In this document: one piece after another, positions 46,890-60,305 of the stretch
Layout: the number at the start of each line of letters is the position of its first letter
How positions within the stretch are numbered: the stretch's first letter is position 1
Assembly: GCA_903813345.2 (NCBI GenBank)
Contig: CAIIXF020000002.1
Span: 31,862,926 to 31,926,925 of the forward strand
Length of the DNA: 64,000 bases
Source: Owenia fusiformis
Taxonomy: Eukaryota > Annelida > Polychaeta > Sabellida > Oweniidae
Direction of reading: 5' to 3'
Made by a program: the position numbers and the translations under genes
The notes under the pieces: generated by a model
Seen by the model: only the letters and a program-made list of their open reading frames with translations
Told to the model about the DNA's origin: nothing
The model's database searches: none

Positions 46890-47971
46890 AATATGGCGAG
46901 CATGCGTCGAATGGTTAGCAAAGCTCAACACCGTAGCAACACAAAATGATAAATTTTTTTATTTTAAAAAATACACTGTAACAAAAGAAGACCACATACA
47001 TGTACATTTGTATATTTTTTACATGGTTGAAACTATCAAATAGTATCAATCGTTTTCTTGCCACACTGGTTTTTGATAGCTTGCCATTGTCAAGTGTCCA
47101 TTCTTTAAAACAATAGAAAAAGAATACACTCTTCTTTTGTTACAACTGTACGTACTTTAAAATAAACTACAGTCCATCCTGCTGTCTTGCTACCTATAAG
47201 TGGGGATTAATCATATTTAGTTCTACACAAAGTTGGGTTGACTTATCAAAACTCAGCGTAACATAGGCCTGTCATATATCATTGTATTAATTAATCATAG
47301 AAGGTAGAAAGTTACTTATAATTAGTTGCAATATATCATAATTCAGTAGTTTTTCTATATTTTGAAAAATATTCTGTCGAAATTAAAATTCAAACTTTGA
47401 CAGGCTTTGGTATGACGACGCCCGGTTGCCAAGGGGGGGGGGGTATAAATCTCAGATTCTGTTGATCTCAAAATCTTACAGATCAACTGTACCCACAACA
47501 TAACGAGGCAAAACCAAATATTCATGGATAAATGGATTAGACTTGAAGACTACCGACTCCATTAAGGTGACAGTTGACATTTGAATTTATTTCATATTTC
47601 AAATCATTAATTAATTATTTGTTTAACCTATTCATATTGAATTATTAATTGTTCGTTGCATGTAGACGCCTTAATAATTTTGAGTCATAAACTTACTTAT
47701 AAACCGACAAAAAACTAGAAGCCAAGCAAATCTTTTACTTACATTTATACGTGAACATCTATATACCTGGCTAACTCTCTTTTACAAAATTCAATTCAAG
47801 TTTGTTTCTCAAAAGATTGAATACTTTTAAAGTGATTTCCAATTCCAGTGTATGAGCGTAGATAAAATTGCGACAACATGGAAAAGATATATAGCAGACT
47901 GAGTTGAAGAATTGTTTTTATTGCTGGGTCAAAATAACTGTTTTTAGAGATCTTCTATGTGACTACATATA

Positions 47972-48400
47972 CAGGGTGGGCTAAAATAGATGACCATTTT
48001 ACGAAAAAGCTAACTATTTATATATAGCATTATCCTATTATCATATGATAAAGTATATATAAAAGATTGACAAAGTAGAATTAAATTATTTTTCTTTGGA
48101 TATACGACGTAAATGCGCTATAATACGTTTCAATAAATGCAATAAGCTTCGTTCCCAATGCCATTATTTTAGTTCAACCTGTCTGTTTAAAGTGCTTGTG
48201 GGAGAATGCGTTAACAATACTTTAAAACGCATCCCGTATCGTATTAAAGTAAGTAGACGCCAAACAATCCAGTTTGAATTGTACATTATTAGGTTGACAA
48301 CAGACAGGTTCAAAGGCGTTGCTGGTTATTATCTTCTAGATTCACTTCAATCAGTTTTCTTCAATCGATAGTTTCCAATCCCTACTCCGTATCAAGATGT
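47972..48400 (+). mobile_element. Mariner-type single end (truncated element)
   Basis: TA followed by CAGGGTGGGCTAAAATAG at 47970-47989, a mariner-style end; no complementary end was found to the right. A 91-codon ORF (48096-48371) has no recognised motif. Confidence 0.35.
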
Positions 48401-48703
48401 ATAACTCAGCCTTTTTAATTCCCGGAAATCCTCATTAGTTGTAGGCTTAGAGTAGTACACTGTATGGCTTTTTCGTGGGATTGTTTTTTAAATCTTGGAA
48501 GTAATATGAAATAAGGTACATCTCAGCTTCATTTCTTCAACTTGTTAAATATTTTGCTAAAGCCAGTGTAATAGAAATTATGGTCCCCAAAGGACTTTGT
48601 GCCCTTGACTACTACCACAATTGGCCATTAGATTGGAAGTTCCTTGGGCGAAAACTTTATCACCTTAAAAAACGTAGAGAAAAATTGGAAAGCTAACATA
48701 GTA

Positions 48704-49501
48704 CAGGGTGATCATTAAGTTCTGGGAACTGGTTTGCCATTTCAATATTTCTCAATCAATTTAGTTGAAATTTTCAGCAGATATATACATTGTGTAATTC
48801 AAAGTTGACAGGTTATGTTTCAAATACACATTCTTTTTCAATTAATTTGATTGCAATTATGAAAAAAAATTTGACTGATGTTGATACTAAAATAAATCCA
48901 TTAGCCTATGCACATATATGCGTTGTCGACAAACCTAGTCCATAAATACATTTTCCAGTCCTCCCTTTGTTATCTATCGAAGATTAGCCAAAGCATTTTC
49001 CTGGCCGATCTAGGGGGCACCCCCCCCCCTAGGATGCCCCCCCCTTAGGATGGGCCTAGAAAAAATATAGACTCAAAAAATTTAAGCCCCAATATGTGGG
49101 CCTTTGGGGCATCACTAGGCCTTTTCGGGCCTTGCCTTTTTATTCTAGCAAATATGAAAGAAAATGGACCTTAAATTTTCAAAATGTGGGTCCAATTTCT
49201 GGTTTTTCCGCGTGCTCCCTCCCCTCCTTCCTTGTTAGTTTTCAGGTCCGCCTCTGCATTGAAATCAGTTCCCTATCGGAATCAAACTTATGACCTCTCA
49301 CATGATAGTTCAAGCCCAATGGTGCTCCATCTGGTGAATATGGGGCATCAGCAAGTAATGCAAACCCTCCAAGAATAGTTGATGGGCAGTTTCAGATGTG
49401 GGAAGAAGCATTGTCACAATGGAAGTTAACTCCCCGCTTTTTTGAATCATGATTGTGATTCAGAGAGTTCGATGAATTCCCAGAACGTAGTGATCACCCT
49501 G
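48704..49501. mobile_element. Mariner-type element, 798 bp, with an internal insertion
   Basis: TA (48702-48703, 49502-49503) flanks CAGGGTGATCATTAAGTTCTG and its complement. A C-run-rich segment at about 48996-49260 (GCCGATCTAGGGGG to CAGGTCCGCC) resembles the GGCGGATCT elements at 50114 and 52227 and probably inserted later. No transposase ORF remains. Confidence 0.65.
49263..49332 (-). repeat. tRNA-like SINE head, minus strand
   Basis: The minus strand reads GGAGCACCATTGGG, then AACTATCATGTGAGAGGTCA and AAGTTTGATTCC, spaced like the A box, anticodon arm and B box of a tRNA-derived SINE. Too diverged for a functional tRNA. Confidence 0.3.
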
Positions 49502-50113
49502 TATATGACTCCATGGAGATTGTATCTTCAATGCTAATTGCAGTTATTAGTAAACCCCGGGGACGGGTGATATTTATATCCGTATTATATTAAAATAACT
49601 TGATGCATTACTTAGTTTAATTACTTGGAACAAGTACACCAACGTAGTTTTATTGCCGAAGAGACAATTTACCCGATTTGAAGGATCAATATGTTCTCAG
49701 AAAAACACAAGGGACTCGATTATTAATAACACAATTAATAAGTACATTTGCCATTCTCATTTTTGGTAAAATGACATTTGATTCGCATTTGTGTTTCATC
49801 AGTCCATTGTGTAATCAAGATTAATCTTTCAAAGTTACAAAATGAAAGTAAAAGATGTGTAATGGAAAGATCGGCTGTGTAATGTTTCTGAAAGTAATAT
49901 TATCACTAGGATAGTAAAAATAGCAAGCGAACTCTTTTTAAGCCACTGTTGAGGATCTCATATCCTCATATTTTTCAAAATATCAGACTTATTTTCACAC
50001 AATAGGACCTCACTTTAATCATTTTACCATATAAAATGTTTCTTTTGCACTAATAGTAGCTTCTACATTTTGATGAGAAATGTCGTGATGTTGAGAAAAT
50101 ACTAATGGTCATA

Positions 50114-50287
50114 CAGTGGCGGATCTGAAAGGAAGGGGCGGTACGCGGTATTTTGAAGATTTTTTATAATTTGGTCTAAAATTTAAAAAGGCCTAAAATG
50201 CCAAGCTATACCAGAAAAGGCCCACATATTGAAACCCTACAATTTTTGGGGGCCCTGCCCCCCCCCCCACCCCCAGATACGCCAGTG
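50114..50287. mobile_element. GGCGGATC-type short element, copy 1
   Basis: Starts CAGTGGCGGATCT and ends AGATACGCCAGTG with a C-run before the right end. About 174 bp, no ORF of its own. Target duplication unclear. Confidence 0.55.
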
Positions 50288-50841
50288 GTCAAGGATGTAT
50301 ACTGTCCAAAATCATTCTCCATGCCATACCTTGTCCTTGATGAAGTCATCCAGAATTGTCGTAATGTCACAAATACACAAATGGGATATATCTACGAGAA
50401 TCGTTAGTAAAAAAAATAAATCATATTTCAGTGTTCAAACATCGTTGTCTTAGAGTTAAGTCCCTATTAATGTAATGGATCGTTCTGGTTTAAGCCCAAT
50501 GGTAATTCAATGTTCACGTTTTCTCAATAACTCAGTAAATTATATGAGCGAACTATTTTGTTTTATGGACTTATTATCCACAGTTGATTTAGAGTGTCGA
50601 ATGGTTAGTTTCTCGTTGAGTTGATCGTATTCGTAATTTGTCAAATTAGACGACTATTAAAAACTATTCAGGAAATCGTTGGGCACTTCGATCAAATTAT
50701 CTATCAAGTTATAGCATTAAGTTGGCTATATATTAAATAGATATCGAATGGTTCAATGCACTGATTTCAAAGTAACATTTTCCAGAACTCCAGAAGAACA
50801 TACGGTACTAAATGCATGTCCAAGTGGAATCGTTGTCTTAA

Positions 50842-51192
50842 AGGCAGAATCAGATCTATTGGGGTGACAAAATTACAAGCAACATGTACAACTGACCTAC
50901 CAATATATTTCTTTCAATCTCAAATACAATATCTCCCAAAAGATTCACGATATGTTATAAATTGGTGAAGCTATAAGGGATTCAAAGTGCAAAAATGGGT
51001 GAAAAATGTTTAAATTCTCCCAAATAATAAGAATGGTAACCATTCTTATAGAAAAGTAATACATTATTGTAAAAATCTCGAGTTTTCCTGAAATAAAGTG
51101 TGCACTTTGGGTATTTTTAGAAAATGGACATGAAAAGGAATGACACGAGCCAGAAATATTCTAAAATTGAAACAATTTTTATTAGCCTGCTC
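50842..51192 (+). mobile_element. Right-truncated copy of the TTAA element at 5151
   Basis: TTAA at 50838-50841 precedes AGGCAGAATCAGATCTAT. Similarity to 5151-5523 is high through TTAGCCTGCTCGCT, after which the terminus is lost. Confidence 0.65.
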
Positions 51193-51199
51193 GCTTCAC

Positions 51200-52226
51200 T
51201 GGGGCTTAAGATTTTAGTCGACTTCCATTGGTGAAATGAGCGGGGTTATATTCAATCAATTTCAATTTATTCCTTAATAATATAATAAAAAACAGAACAT
51301 ATATAAAAGGTTCAACAGGTGACATCATTTCTGATGTTTATACCCGTATATCATGCAGAACAGAAACGGGAAATAGGTAATGAAAACACAGAAACAAATT
51401 CTGCGCTAAGAGCTGATGTGAAAAAGTCAGTCCACCCTATACTAGTGGAAAACATTTCATACATGTAGTTCGAATATGGGAAATTAATTCAAATAATCTT
51501 GTTCCTTTTCAATTCGATAATTTCTATTGATGATTTTCAATAATGTTCAATTTCGCTAGGCATTCTTCGTCTATGAGACAGATAAGAGTGGTGGGGATTA
51601 TCAGGCACATATCACATCACTCACAAGTAATTTTAGTGATCGGTCTGGATAGGATGTATCAGGGCAAGAAAACGCATACATTACTAACTAAAGCGAGTAA
51701 AAACACCGCGAACCAATGATTATTCTCATAAAGATAGCTTTATGATTTGGGACAATTATTGGAGAAAGAATTTCTTTGCACATTGATAAATCACATGTGT
51801 TCACTAGGCCCAATCTAAACCCTTACATCTCCATCATTTTTGTCGAAGACGATTCACCAATAGGCAGTTCATCCAGCTAATGATCGGGAAATAACGAGCG
51901 AATCAAGATATAAGCCAACAGAACTTCTAATTAACATCGCGATCCTCCATAGCATCATTGGTGATGAGGGCTTTACTGTACATGGCCACGCTTGTGATTT
52001 TTGTTAAACCAAACGGGCTTTTTCTGTAACCTGGTAAGCCTTTTTGCATCTGTGTTACTGACATTTATACCATCAATGCAATGATTGATAAAATAAATAC
52101 ATAACAAGATAAATATAAATCAATGTACAGTGAACTTAAGCTTTACAATGAGGGCTTCAATATCAAATTCACAAAATGAAAATCCTTTCATTTAACGTAT
52201 GCAATTTGCAACTACACGATAAAACA
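51200..52226. other. No gene seen
   Basis: AT-rich sequence; short ORFs only; no repeat was recognised. Confidence 0.4.
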
Positions 52227-52490
52227 CAGGGGCGGATCTGGAAACCAACAAGGAGGGGGGGGGGGGATATTTCAATCTGAAAAAATTTCCGCGCTTTAAG
52301 TTTAAGTTTTGGCCCAAATTTTGAAAACTAAGGCCCATTTTCTTGACAAGTTGGCCTAAAATGAAGAAATAAGGTCTTAAAAGGTCCAGCTCAATGCCCA
52401 AAAAGGCCTACTAATTGGGGTCCTGAAAAATATTCCGGGCCTACCCAAATGGAGAACCCGGGCCTCTGCCCACCCCCAGATCCGTCAGTG
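52227..52490. mobile_element. GGCGGATC-type short element, copy 2 (264 bp)
   Basis: Ends CAGGGGCGGATCTGG and CCAGATCCGTCAGTG, with exact 5-bp flanks AAACA (52222-52226, 52491-52495). Repeated GGCC-containing motifs (AAGGCCC, TTGGCCT) inside. No coding capacity. Confidence 0.6.
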
Positions 52491-52495
52491 AAACA

Positions 52496-53825
52496 TCCTT
52501 GGTCTAAGGGCATTCCACTTCATTCCATAATTCTTAAATGAAGTCCTTTGAAGAAGGATGAGGCGAAATTCAGCAACTCTTTTATTAGCCATGTTATTAA
52601 TGAGACGTATATATTTCAAGGTAGACGCATTTGCTCCAACATCAATTACATTATAAATGTCATATCGACCATTTTATAAGGCTAATTGTAATTTAATAGA
52701 CCACCTTGTCGAATGATTCGAATCACATTCTAGTCGAGTTTACCCGAAGGTTCCAGAAAAATACAGTTCCGAGCAATTAGGCAGATACGACAGAGTAATT
52801 CCCAAATGGCAAGAAGTTATCACTAACAGCTATACAGTTTATTTAAAGGATAACGCACGTTGTTGGTGTTGAAGTTTCATGATCTTCCATTTGTGCTTTT
52901 ATGGAAAAATTGACATTTTGATTTGCTATCAATATTATGATGATATTAATCTGATTTTGAATATTGAATATCATTGAAACAAATCATTTTGGACTAATAA
53001 AAGGATTTATGTTGGTTCATGCATCCCTCAATACTTACAGTTTGTAAACTTTTTGACGGATTGCTATCTTCAGAATGACGATTTCAATAAACTGAAATTG
53101 ACCAAACTCCCCTGATTTCTTAAAAACAGGCTGATGAAGACCCGTTTTGAGCCGCCATTTTGTTTTTATACAAGAAGGTATACGTAATTTTTTAAACGAA
53201 TATATACGTTAATCCATAGTCCATCTTCAATATTCGCCATGTGTTCTTATTTCTAAAATTCCCGCTTAAATTTACTGGAACAATACAATGTCTAATTCAT
53301 TAATTTTCAAACAATCATATATCAAGAAGGAATCTAAAGATATAAATGCAAATAATCATCCATTTTGATACGATAGCGCCCCTTGCGTAAGTAAGGTTAT
53401 TTTAGCACTACGGCCTACATGAATAAAATCAAACACGTGAAGCCATGTTAGGAAGCTTAGAATTACAGGAATAAATTCCAATGCAAGTAATGAAATTGTT
53501 TTGCAATGTGCTGCGATGTGGAAACCCTTCAAGACAATTTATCAGACAACAATATAATCTAATTGTTTTTAATTTATTCATTGTTCTATGACGATACCCA
53601 GCAATGATATAAAGGCAAACACCTCATCAAGAGGTATATTGCCGACAATGTTGAAAAACGTAGGCAATAATATTGTATTGTATTTTTATATATTATGGAA
53701 TAAATGAGAAATGGAAAAAAACTCATCAAGATCAGCTCCTCTTCATTATTTATTGGATGAAATGGACGTAACTCAAACCACTTATTTTCAAGGAAACCTT
53801 ATCATAATCACCACCCTTTCGTCTG
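52496..53825. other. No gene seen
   Basis: AT-rich; only short ORFs. Leads into the satellite block. Confidence 0.4.
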
Positions 53826-53829
53826 ACAA

Positions 53830-54625
53830 AATGGCTATCCAATCATCATAATTTGTATGATAAAATGGACGTTGCCCGACCCCCGACATTCAAGGTTATC
53901 CAATCTTCATAATTTGTATGATAAAATGGACGTTGCCCGACCCCCGACATTCAAGGTTATCCAATCTTCATAATTTGTATGATAAAATGGACGTAACTTA
54001 AACCCCTGACATTCAAGGTTATCCAATCATCATAATTTGTTTTGATAAAATGGACGTAACTTAAACCCCTGACATTCAAGGTTATCCAATCATCATAATT
54101 TGTATGATAAACCGGACGTAACTTCAACCCTTGACATTCAAGGTTATCCAATCATCATAATTTGTATGATAAAATGGACGTTGTCCAAAACATTGACATT
54201 CAAGGTTATCCAATCTTCATAATTTGTGTGATAAAATGGACGTAACTTAAACCCTGACATTCAAGGTTATCCAATCATCATAATTTGTTTTGATAAAATG
54301 GATGTAACTTAAACCCCTGACATTCAAGGTTATCCAATCATCACAATTTGTATGATAAAATGGACGTAACTTAAACCCCTGACATTCAAGGTTATCCAAT
54401 CATCATAATTTGTATGATAAAGTGGACGTAACCCAAACCTTTGACATTCAAGGTTATCCAATTATCATAATTTGTATGATAAAATAGACGTTACGCAAGC
54501 CCTTGAAATTCAAAGTCACCCAATCTTCATAATTTGTATGATAAAATGAACGTAACTTAAACCCTTGAAATTCAAGGTTATCCAATTATCGTAATTTGTA
54601 TGATAAAATGGACGTTGTCTGATGA
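53830..54625. repeat. Satellite of about 61 bp, roughly 13 copies
   Basis: Unit around CAAGGTTATCCAATCATCAT, then AATTTGTATGATAAAATGG. Spacing of CAAGGTTATCC starts: 53891, 53952, 54014, 54077, giving periods of 61-63 bp; variants differ in an ATCATC/ATCTTC triplet and a TTTTGATA insertion. The repeating ORF on the minus strand (DDWITLNVRGLSYVHF) is a consequence of the period and lacks coding evidence. Confidence 0.9.
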
Positions 54626-54639
54626 AATGGATGCAACCC

Positions 54640-56394
54640 AAACCCCTTGAAACCGTACACAATCATCATCATTTGTCTGGAAAATGGACACAGCTTGAAT
54701 GAATTGCCAAAGCCATGGGGGTAATTACAATGAAGAGCACAGAACAATAAGCTCATTGACAAATACTTCTTTATTACCTCCCATGTTCTCTAAACAATTC
54801 AGCACACTGGGTAATAAATGTCGCTTGGTAAATATTGTCTTTGCAAATACTGAGTTATCGTCCGTTATAACCTGTAAATTCGTGTGTCTAATATATCAGT
54901 GTTTGCCGTGATTTAGATAAGCTCCCAAAGTCGTTTTATTTGATTGTGCAACTCTTATATATTGATACATGTTTTGGATGAGCAGTTATGTTTTGATGCG
55001 TCTGAAAATAGATACGGCTATCACTTCAAACATAAGATATACCTAAGATCTTAAAATTAAAAACAAATAATGATATGTTTAAAGTTAAACGAATCATACT
55101 GAGAAAATGTCAATATTCCTACTTGTCGTGTTTTACGTTTTTTGACGACACATACCATTTATATTAATACTTAATACTTGTACTTTTAAATCGATCGATT
55201 GCGCATGCGTGAACCTTTCTTTATGACATTTAAATTAAGTTCTGCTTCCAAGCTTTAATATTATTTTTATCGTTAATTGAATTGCTCAATAGTAAAATGA
55301 AGTAAAGGAGGGGGTCGTGCCTATAAAAAAAACTCGTGGGACTTCATCAGATTAAAATGTCAACTTTTGTCAATAGACAAAATGACCTTTGCCGGCACAT
55401 CTATGCTCGCAGATCTCTTAACCATTTATTACCAAATATTCGAACATGACTGTATTCACGTATTCTATAAACTGTGAACAAAGTCAATATTTCATCCGGT
55501 ATTTATTCGTCTATACAATACCCCTGGTCTGTACTAAGTGTTTCGTTCAGTGCATCGGAAAGCGTTTGTGCCTAGCCCTGTGGTATTTATTCGTCAATGT
55601 GATGCCTGCTTTTCCGTCTATATTTCTTATTTGGGTAGGAATTCGAGGATCGGTTCCTAGGCATGAAATGAAAATTCATATCTTTGCAGGCTCGTAGCGA
55701 GCTCTTGCCAAAATTGGGCACTTTTTGACTCAAAATCACTTTAAAAGTGCTAAAAAGTGGTGAAAATCCGCATGGTTTTGAAATAAGGTTTGGCCGAGGG
55801 TCTGCCTTTGAAAGCGGAGAAGCTAAGGCGTTATCAGAAAATCTTAATCCAAAGGTTACCGATGTTCATGTAGGATTACGTTCAAGAGATTTGTGTTAAG
55901 TCCACTGCTACAAGTTGTGGTTGCACCCCCCCCCCCTGACTGAAAGCTGACTACGCCCCTGTATAATGTGGTTGAAATTACCAATCAATGATTATGATAA
56001 ATAACTAGGCTACTCTAGTAGGTAGGTGTCTGTATGGTAAAGAGAATTTCAGCATGCAATTTCATCTTTTTCATGGTATGTATCCATCAATGCTAAAGAT
56101 TTTTTATCAACCAACGAAAAGGGTATATTAAAAATATACTACCACAAGGTAAGGCTTAACTTGACCAGGGAATGCTATCCAACGGTTCTCGACAGAGGAG
56201 AATTACCAAATCTGAGCGATGCCACTGTCACATTCAATGACCTATTTTAAAAACTGAAATCATGGGTTTTCTCTGAAAGCCCATATTGGAATCATTTGCC
56301 TTAAAATTGATCTCAGAAATTTCGCATTTGTTATCTGAGTTTCATAAAATTTGGTCAGCGTAACTAAATAATTATAGTATTACCGTAGTTTAGA
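54640..56394. other. No gene seen; one degraded inverted-repeat element
   Basis: At about 55688-55962, CAGGCTCGTAGC and GACTACGCCCCTG form weak inverted ends around a C-run. The remainder is AT-rich without a recognised feature. Confidence 0.35.
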
Positions 56395-56625
56395 ATTGAT
56401 GAAGTTTAACTGAGATAACTGCCATTTCGACGATTTAAAATTTTGTTCTGCACATGCGCGACTCCAAGCAAACACGTGCTCGTGATTGTTCACGTGACCA
56501 TTTCCTGCAAATTGATTGAATGGCGTATCAACTGATGCGCATAATACTGATTATAATTATTCATGAGTAGTAAATAATTATGGGAGCCACCACTCATTTC
56601 TTTTAGCTGGGTTCTCTAGTTACAA
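56395..56625 (+). repeat. Dispersed repeat with two CACGTG motifs, copy 1
   Basis: Contains CACGTGCTCGTGATTGTTCACGTG-like sequence in which CACGTG occurs twice about 18 bp apart, then CCTGCAAATTGATTG and AATTATGGGAGC. Copy 2, same orientation, is at 58898-59100. Confidence 0.55.
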
Positions 56626-58897
56626 TCGTTAATACATACCACGATCACGTAAACGAACGGCTTAGCCGAATTCCAACATTGCCTGATCCATCCAAACCAG
56701 TTTCACCTCTATCCAATCACTACCCGATGTTGAAAATAGGCACATCTATTGTAGATGAGCTAAGTTAGTTAGCACACTACTTCTATTTAAACATGTAACC
56801 AATAGTGCCAAAATGAGAAAAGTGTTAAAAACATCGTATGCAATAAAAGCATCAAGAGCCGAGCCAGTCTGGGAATCCCGTTTGTAGAAAACGAATACAT
56901 TCTTGTAAAAGTCTTTAGTCTCCCTCAAATAAAATATGCATTACAAGTAATGTATAAGTCAAAGAAACTTTGAAATTGAAACAACTTTGGTTTTTACTAG
57001 CTAGATCTACCTTTATAAGCAAAAACATGTCATTCTTCTAGGACAGTTCGAGTACGAGTATTCTTGCTTGAAATCACGTTGTTTTTCCTATGATGTATAG
57101 AGTGCGGTTTTCTCAGTTCAACTTTTCTTGTCGTATTATTATCCTCCCAGTCCCGTATGAATTACAGGTTACACTTTGGAATAGTGGTTAGTAGATATAA
57201 TTAGTGATGATTGACTTAACTAAGTGTACAAGGGTCAAATCTCTGACTTACTCTCAACGACTAATACCTCGAAGAATCTAGAGAGGTAATCCTTCCCAGT
57301 TACAAGGAATTCTAAGATTAGCTGCTCGCTGAATTTATTTGTTCCAAATGAGTTGAGTATTGATAAAACAGACGAAGTCATGCTTGAGCGATTAAAATAT
57401 TCTTGCAGACAACAACAGCCAGTTCCGAATTCTGAATAAATATTTTTATCAGTTTATTCATCTTTAATAAATCCCGTGTTTATTAAACTTATTTTCATTC
57501 TTTTATTAATGTTCCGTATCTAAAATGATAGAGAGTTTTCGTAACGTGATATGATGTGATAGTTTGTAATATATCGCTTTCAGTAATTGATTCTTGGACG
57601 ACTTACTTCGCTACCTGGCTTACCAATTTGAGTCCTCGATGTTTCACGATGGCAATTGAAATTATGATTTTATGTGTTTCTTACCTATACTACTGTAGTA
57701 TCGTTTACAATTTATTTAGAGTGTTATTACAATACTCACTCTCTGATATTGCAACAGTTATCCCGAATCTCGTGGCTATCTCTAAATACCATAATATGAG
57801 CAAGAGCAGAGGTTTTATTTTGATTTGGGAAAGTTATAGGATACTATTACCAGTATTTTATGAGCGTGTCCATATTGTAAATGACGACAGTTCCTGTCTT
57901 ACAACCCCTATTATTAAAGTAATCAGTCTTAATTAAATATGCGATTAACATGAGAAGAAAATACTTTGATTTATCCAAATATTTACGGATATAAAAAAAC
58001 ACGGTCATAAATAGTAATAACAGTAATTTAATTATGAACCCCTTGTATGACTGCTCCATAAATTCAACAGTATCATACGCAATCAGATTTGTGAGACTAC
58101 GTGACCATGTAGTTGGTACCACATTGCCGCTTTACAGTGCAACGTCTTATATTGAACACAAATCTAAAACATAAGTAATTATACTTATTAAACACCGATA
58201 TTTAAAGTAAAATTATAGTAATTTTTTCATTATGATAATTTTTTTTGAATGTTTGCTTAGAATAACTGTCTGAGTCTTACAAAATTTATAAAAGTTCGAT
58301 ACAAAATATTTACGTTTTTTGGCCCCTTGTGATGGAAGACATTTTTCAACCCGAAAGCCGGGAATTTTTTCAGCAAATGGTATTTAAAAAAATTAAGACA
58401 TATGCACCTCCTTGAATATTGCTTCAAATGTTGCTGCGCTATAGTGTGCCACGGATCCTTCAATTCGGAAGTCATACCATGGACTATTATTATAAAGATA
58501 TTATCATCCCATCATGAAGACACATGTAATTGGGCAAAATTGAGAGAACTGTTACCAAACGTTCGTAAGATCAACGTTATTTCTCCAGTATTGCTAGTTT
58601 CTATGGTGACTTGTTATCAGTTGACTTGGAATATGACACGATGTCAAGATATTGTTTTACTTATACCTATCTCTTTGTATGGAAATGAGAACGAATTATA
58701 TATCACGCCTCGAGAGAGGCAGGGGGGGATTTCTTAAAGATGACCTTTCGTATTGCCACGTTCGAAAACAAATTTTATAAACAGGCTTCGTTTGCCATTG
58801 AAATGAATCTCTCAATGTTTAATTCGCTGTTGTTTTATGAGTATTCTCTACAAGTTTGGATCGAGTAACTTCAATAGTATTATCGTCGTTTTGAAAT
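56626..58897. other. Gene-poor stretch with two unrecognised ORFs
   Basis: ORFs at 57556-57936 (hydrophobic, 126 codons) and 58402-58737 (111 codons) lack recognised motifs, and the first begins without a supported ATG. They are more likely chance ORFs than genes. Confidence 0.3.
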
Positions 58898-59100
58898 GAA
58901 GATGTTGAACTGAAGTTAACGCCATTCCACGATTTCAATTTTTACTTTGCGCGTGCGCGGCGCTGAGAGGGCACGTGCTCATGATTGTTCACGTGCTCAC
59001 ATCCTGCAATTTGATTGGACATCACATAATGGGGAATCCCCGAATACGATAGAATATGAAAGAATTATGGGAGCTACTCACTACTACTGGGTTTGAGAAA
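58898..59100 (+). repeat. Dispersed repeat with two CACGTG motifs, copy 2
   Basis: GCACGTGCTCATGATTGTTC then ACGTGCTCACATCCTGC, AATTTGATTGGA and AATTATGGGAGCTACTCAC, parallel to copy 1 at 56395-56625. Could be a shared regulatory segment or a transposon piece. Confidence 0.55.
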
Positions 59101-60305
59101 TAAACATATAAAGGTGCCAGTAGGTCAAGGCCACTGGAAATCGAGGTTTATATAGATGTTTGTATTTTACATAGTTCTGTCATAAGCTTCATATAACATC
59201 CAATCCACACTTGAGCTCTTAAAGTGCAAAATCATGTTTTTGTCTATACGTACCATTATCATTAGACTTCATGGAGGCATTCGATTGACAGAGTCGATAT
59301 ATGATATTTCCAATTGATTGGTTTAACTGTATCCGAGTGTTGATCAACGTAAGATTCTCTAGGAAATGGCAGTTGATAATAATATTCTAAGATTTAATTC
59401 TCTTGACGCGAAGTTGAGTACCTGGCTGGTCGTTAATCAATACTTCGATGCTATTGTTGATGTCATACTTTATATCTCTTATACAATTGGAACTTCAGAT
59501 GAACCTAATTACCGCCTTCATGATGATACAATAAAGATGCAATATATGATTAAGTACGTTTGGAGACGATGGGGGAGTTGTTTCTTAGTAAACTGTTTAT
59601 ACAGAACTCTTAAAAGGATTTTTAAAAATTTCCGGTCTTTACCGTCACGGCACTTGCGCTTACATAAGTATTTAACAAAGGATGGGATTCAGATAGATTT
59701 TATTGGTTTATCTTTCCTAATACACTGTTTGTTGATATTGCATGCAACAAAGATCTTTTTTGTTTGATTTAAGACCTATATAAGTTCTCTGAGTTTCTCT
59801 GATTCAAAGACAAAAACGTTTATGAGCAGAAAGCAAGTATGACATCATCAAAGTACTTACATTGAGATTCCAGCCTCAAAAAAATAAATACATTTACTGT
59901 TCATACTTACATCCTTGAACCTACTCGTGATGTGAAAATTTTATGATGGGCTGATTGGTATTGTGTTAGCGAGATGGTGTAATTTAACTTAAATACACAG
60001 TAATTAGGACTTGAAAGTAATTTTTAATGAGCATATTTGAAGTACAAAACAATAATACGGTTTGATTGTTATTGTTAATGAGATGGCGTAATTTAACTAG
60101 AATACAATCATTATGGCTTGGATCGTGTTTTCTTCTCATTTACTGTTTTCTCAAACACACGGCAAAATATGATTAAAGGAATGTTATAAAATATACAAAT
60201 TGTGTAAATGTAAAATTCATAAGACAACCATTTCAAAAACCATGCAAATATTTTATAAAATTCTCCTTTTATTTGTTGATAATAATTTGAGATTTTATTC
60301 ATATA

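Noticed and set aside
47425-47460. G-run near 47440 as a G-quadruplex or regulatory site
   Set aside because: A single homopolymer of G; not four separated runs, and no gene nearby to regulate.
53957-54151. Repetitive minus-strand ORF in the satellite
   Set aside because: Open only because several units have periods near a multiple of three after indels; breaks outside this stretch.
57556-57936. 126-codon hydrophobic ORF, considered as a membrane-protein gene
   Set aside because: No family motifs, no supported ATG or splice signals, and composition like the surrounding AT-rich DNA.
59366-59767. 133-codon ORF considered as a small gene downstream of the CACGTG repeat
   Set aside because: Begins with ATG but has no recognised domain and no similarity to the ORF after the other repeat copy; probably chance.
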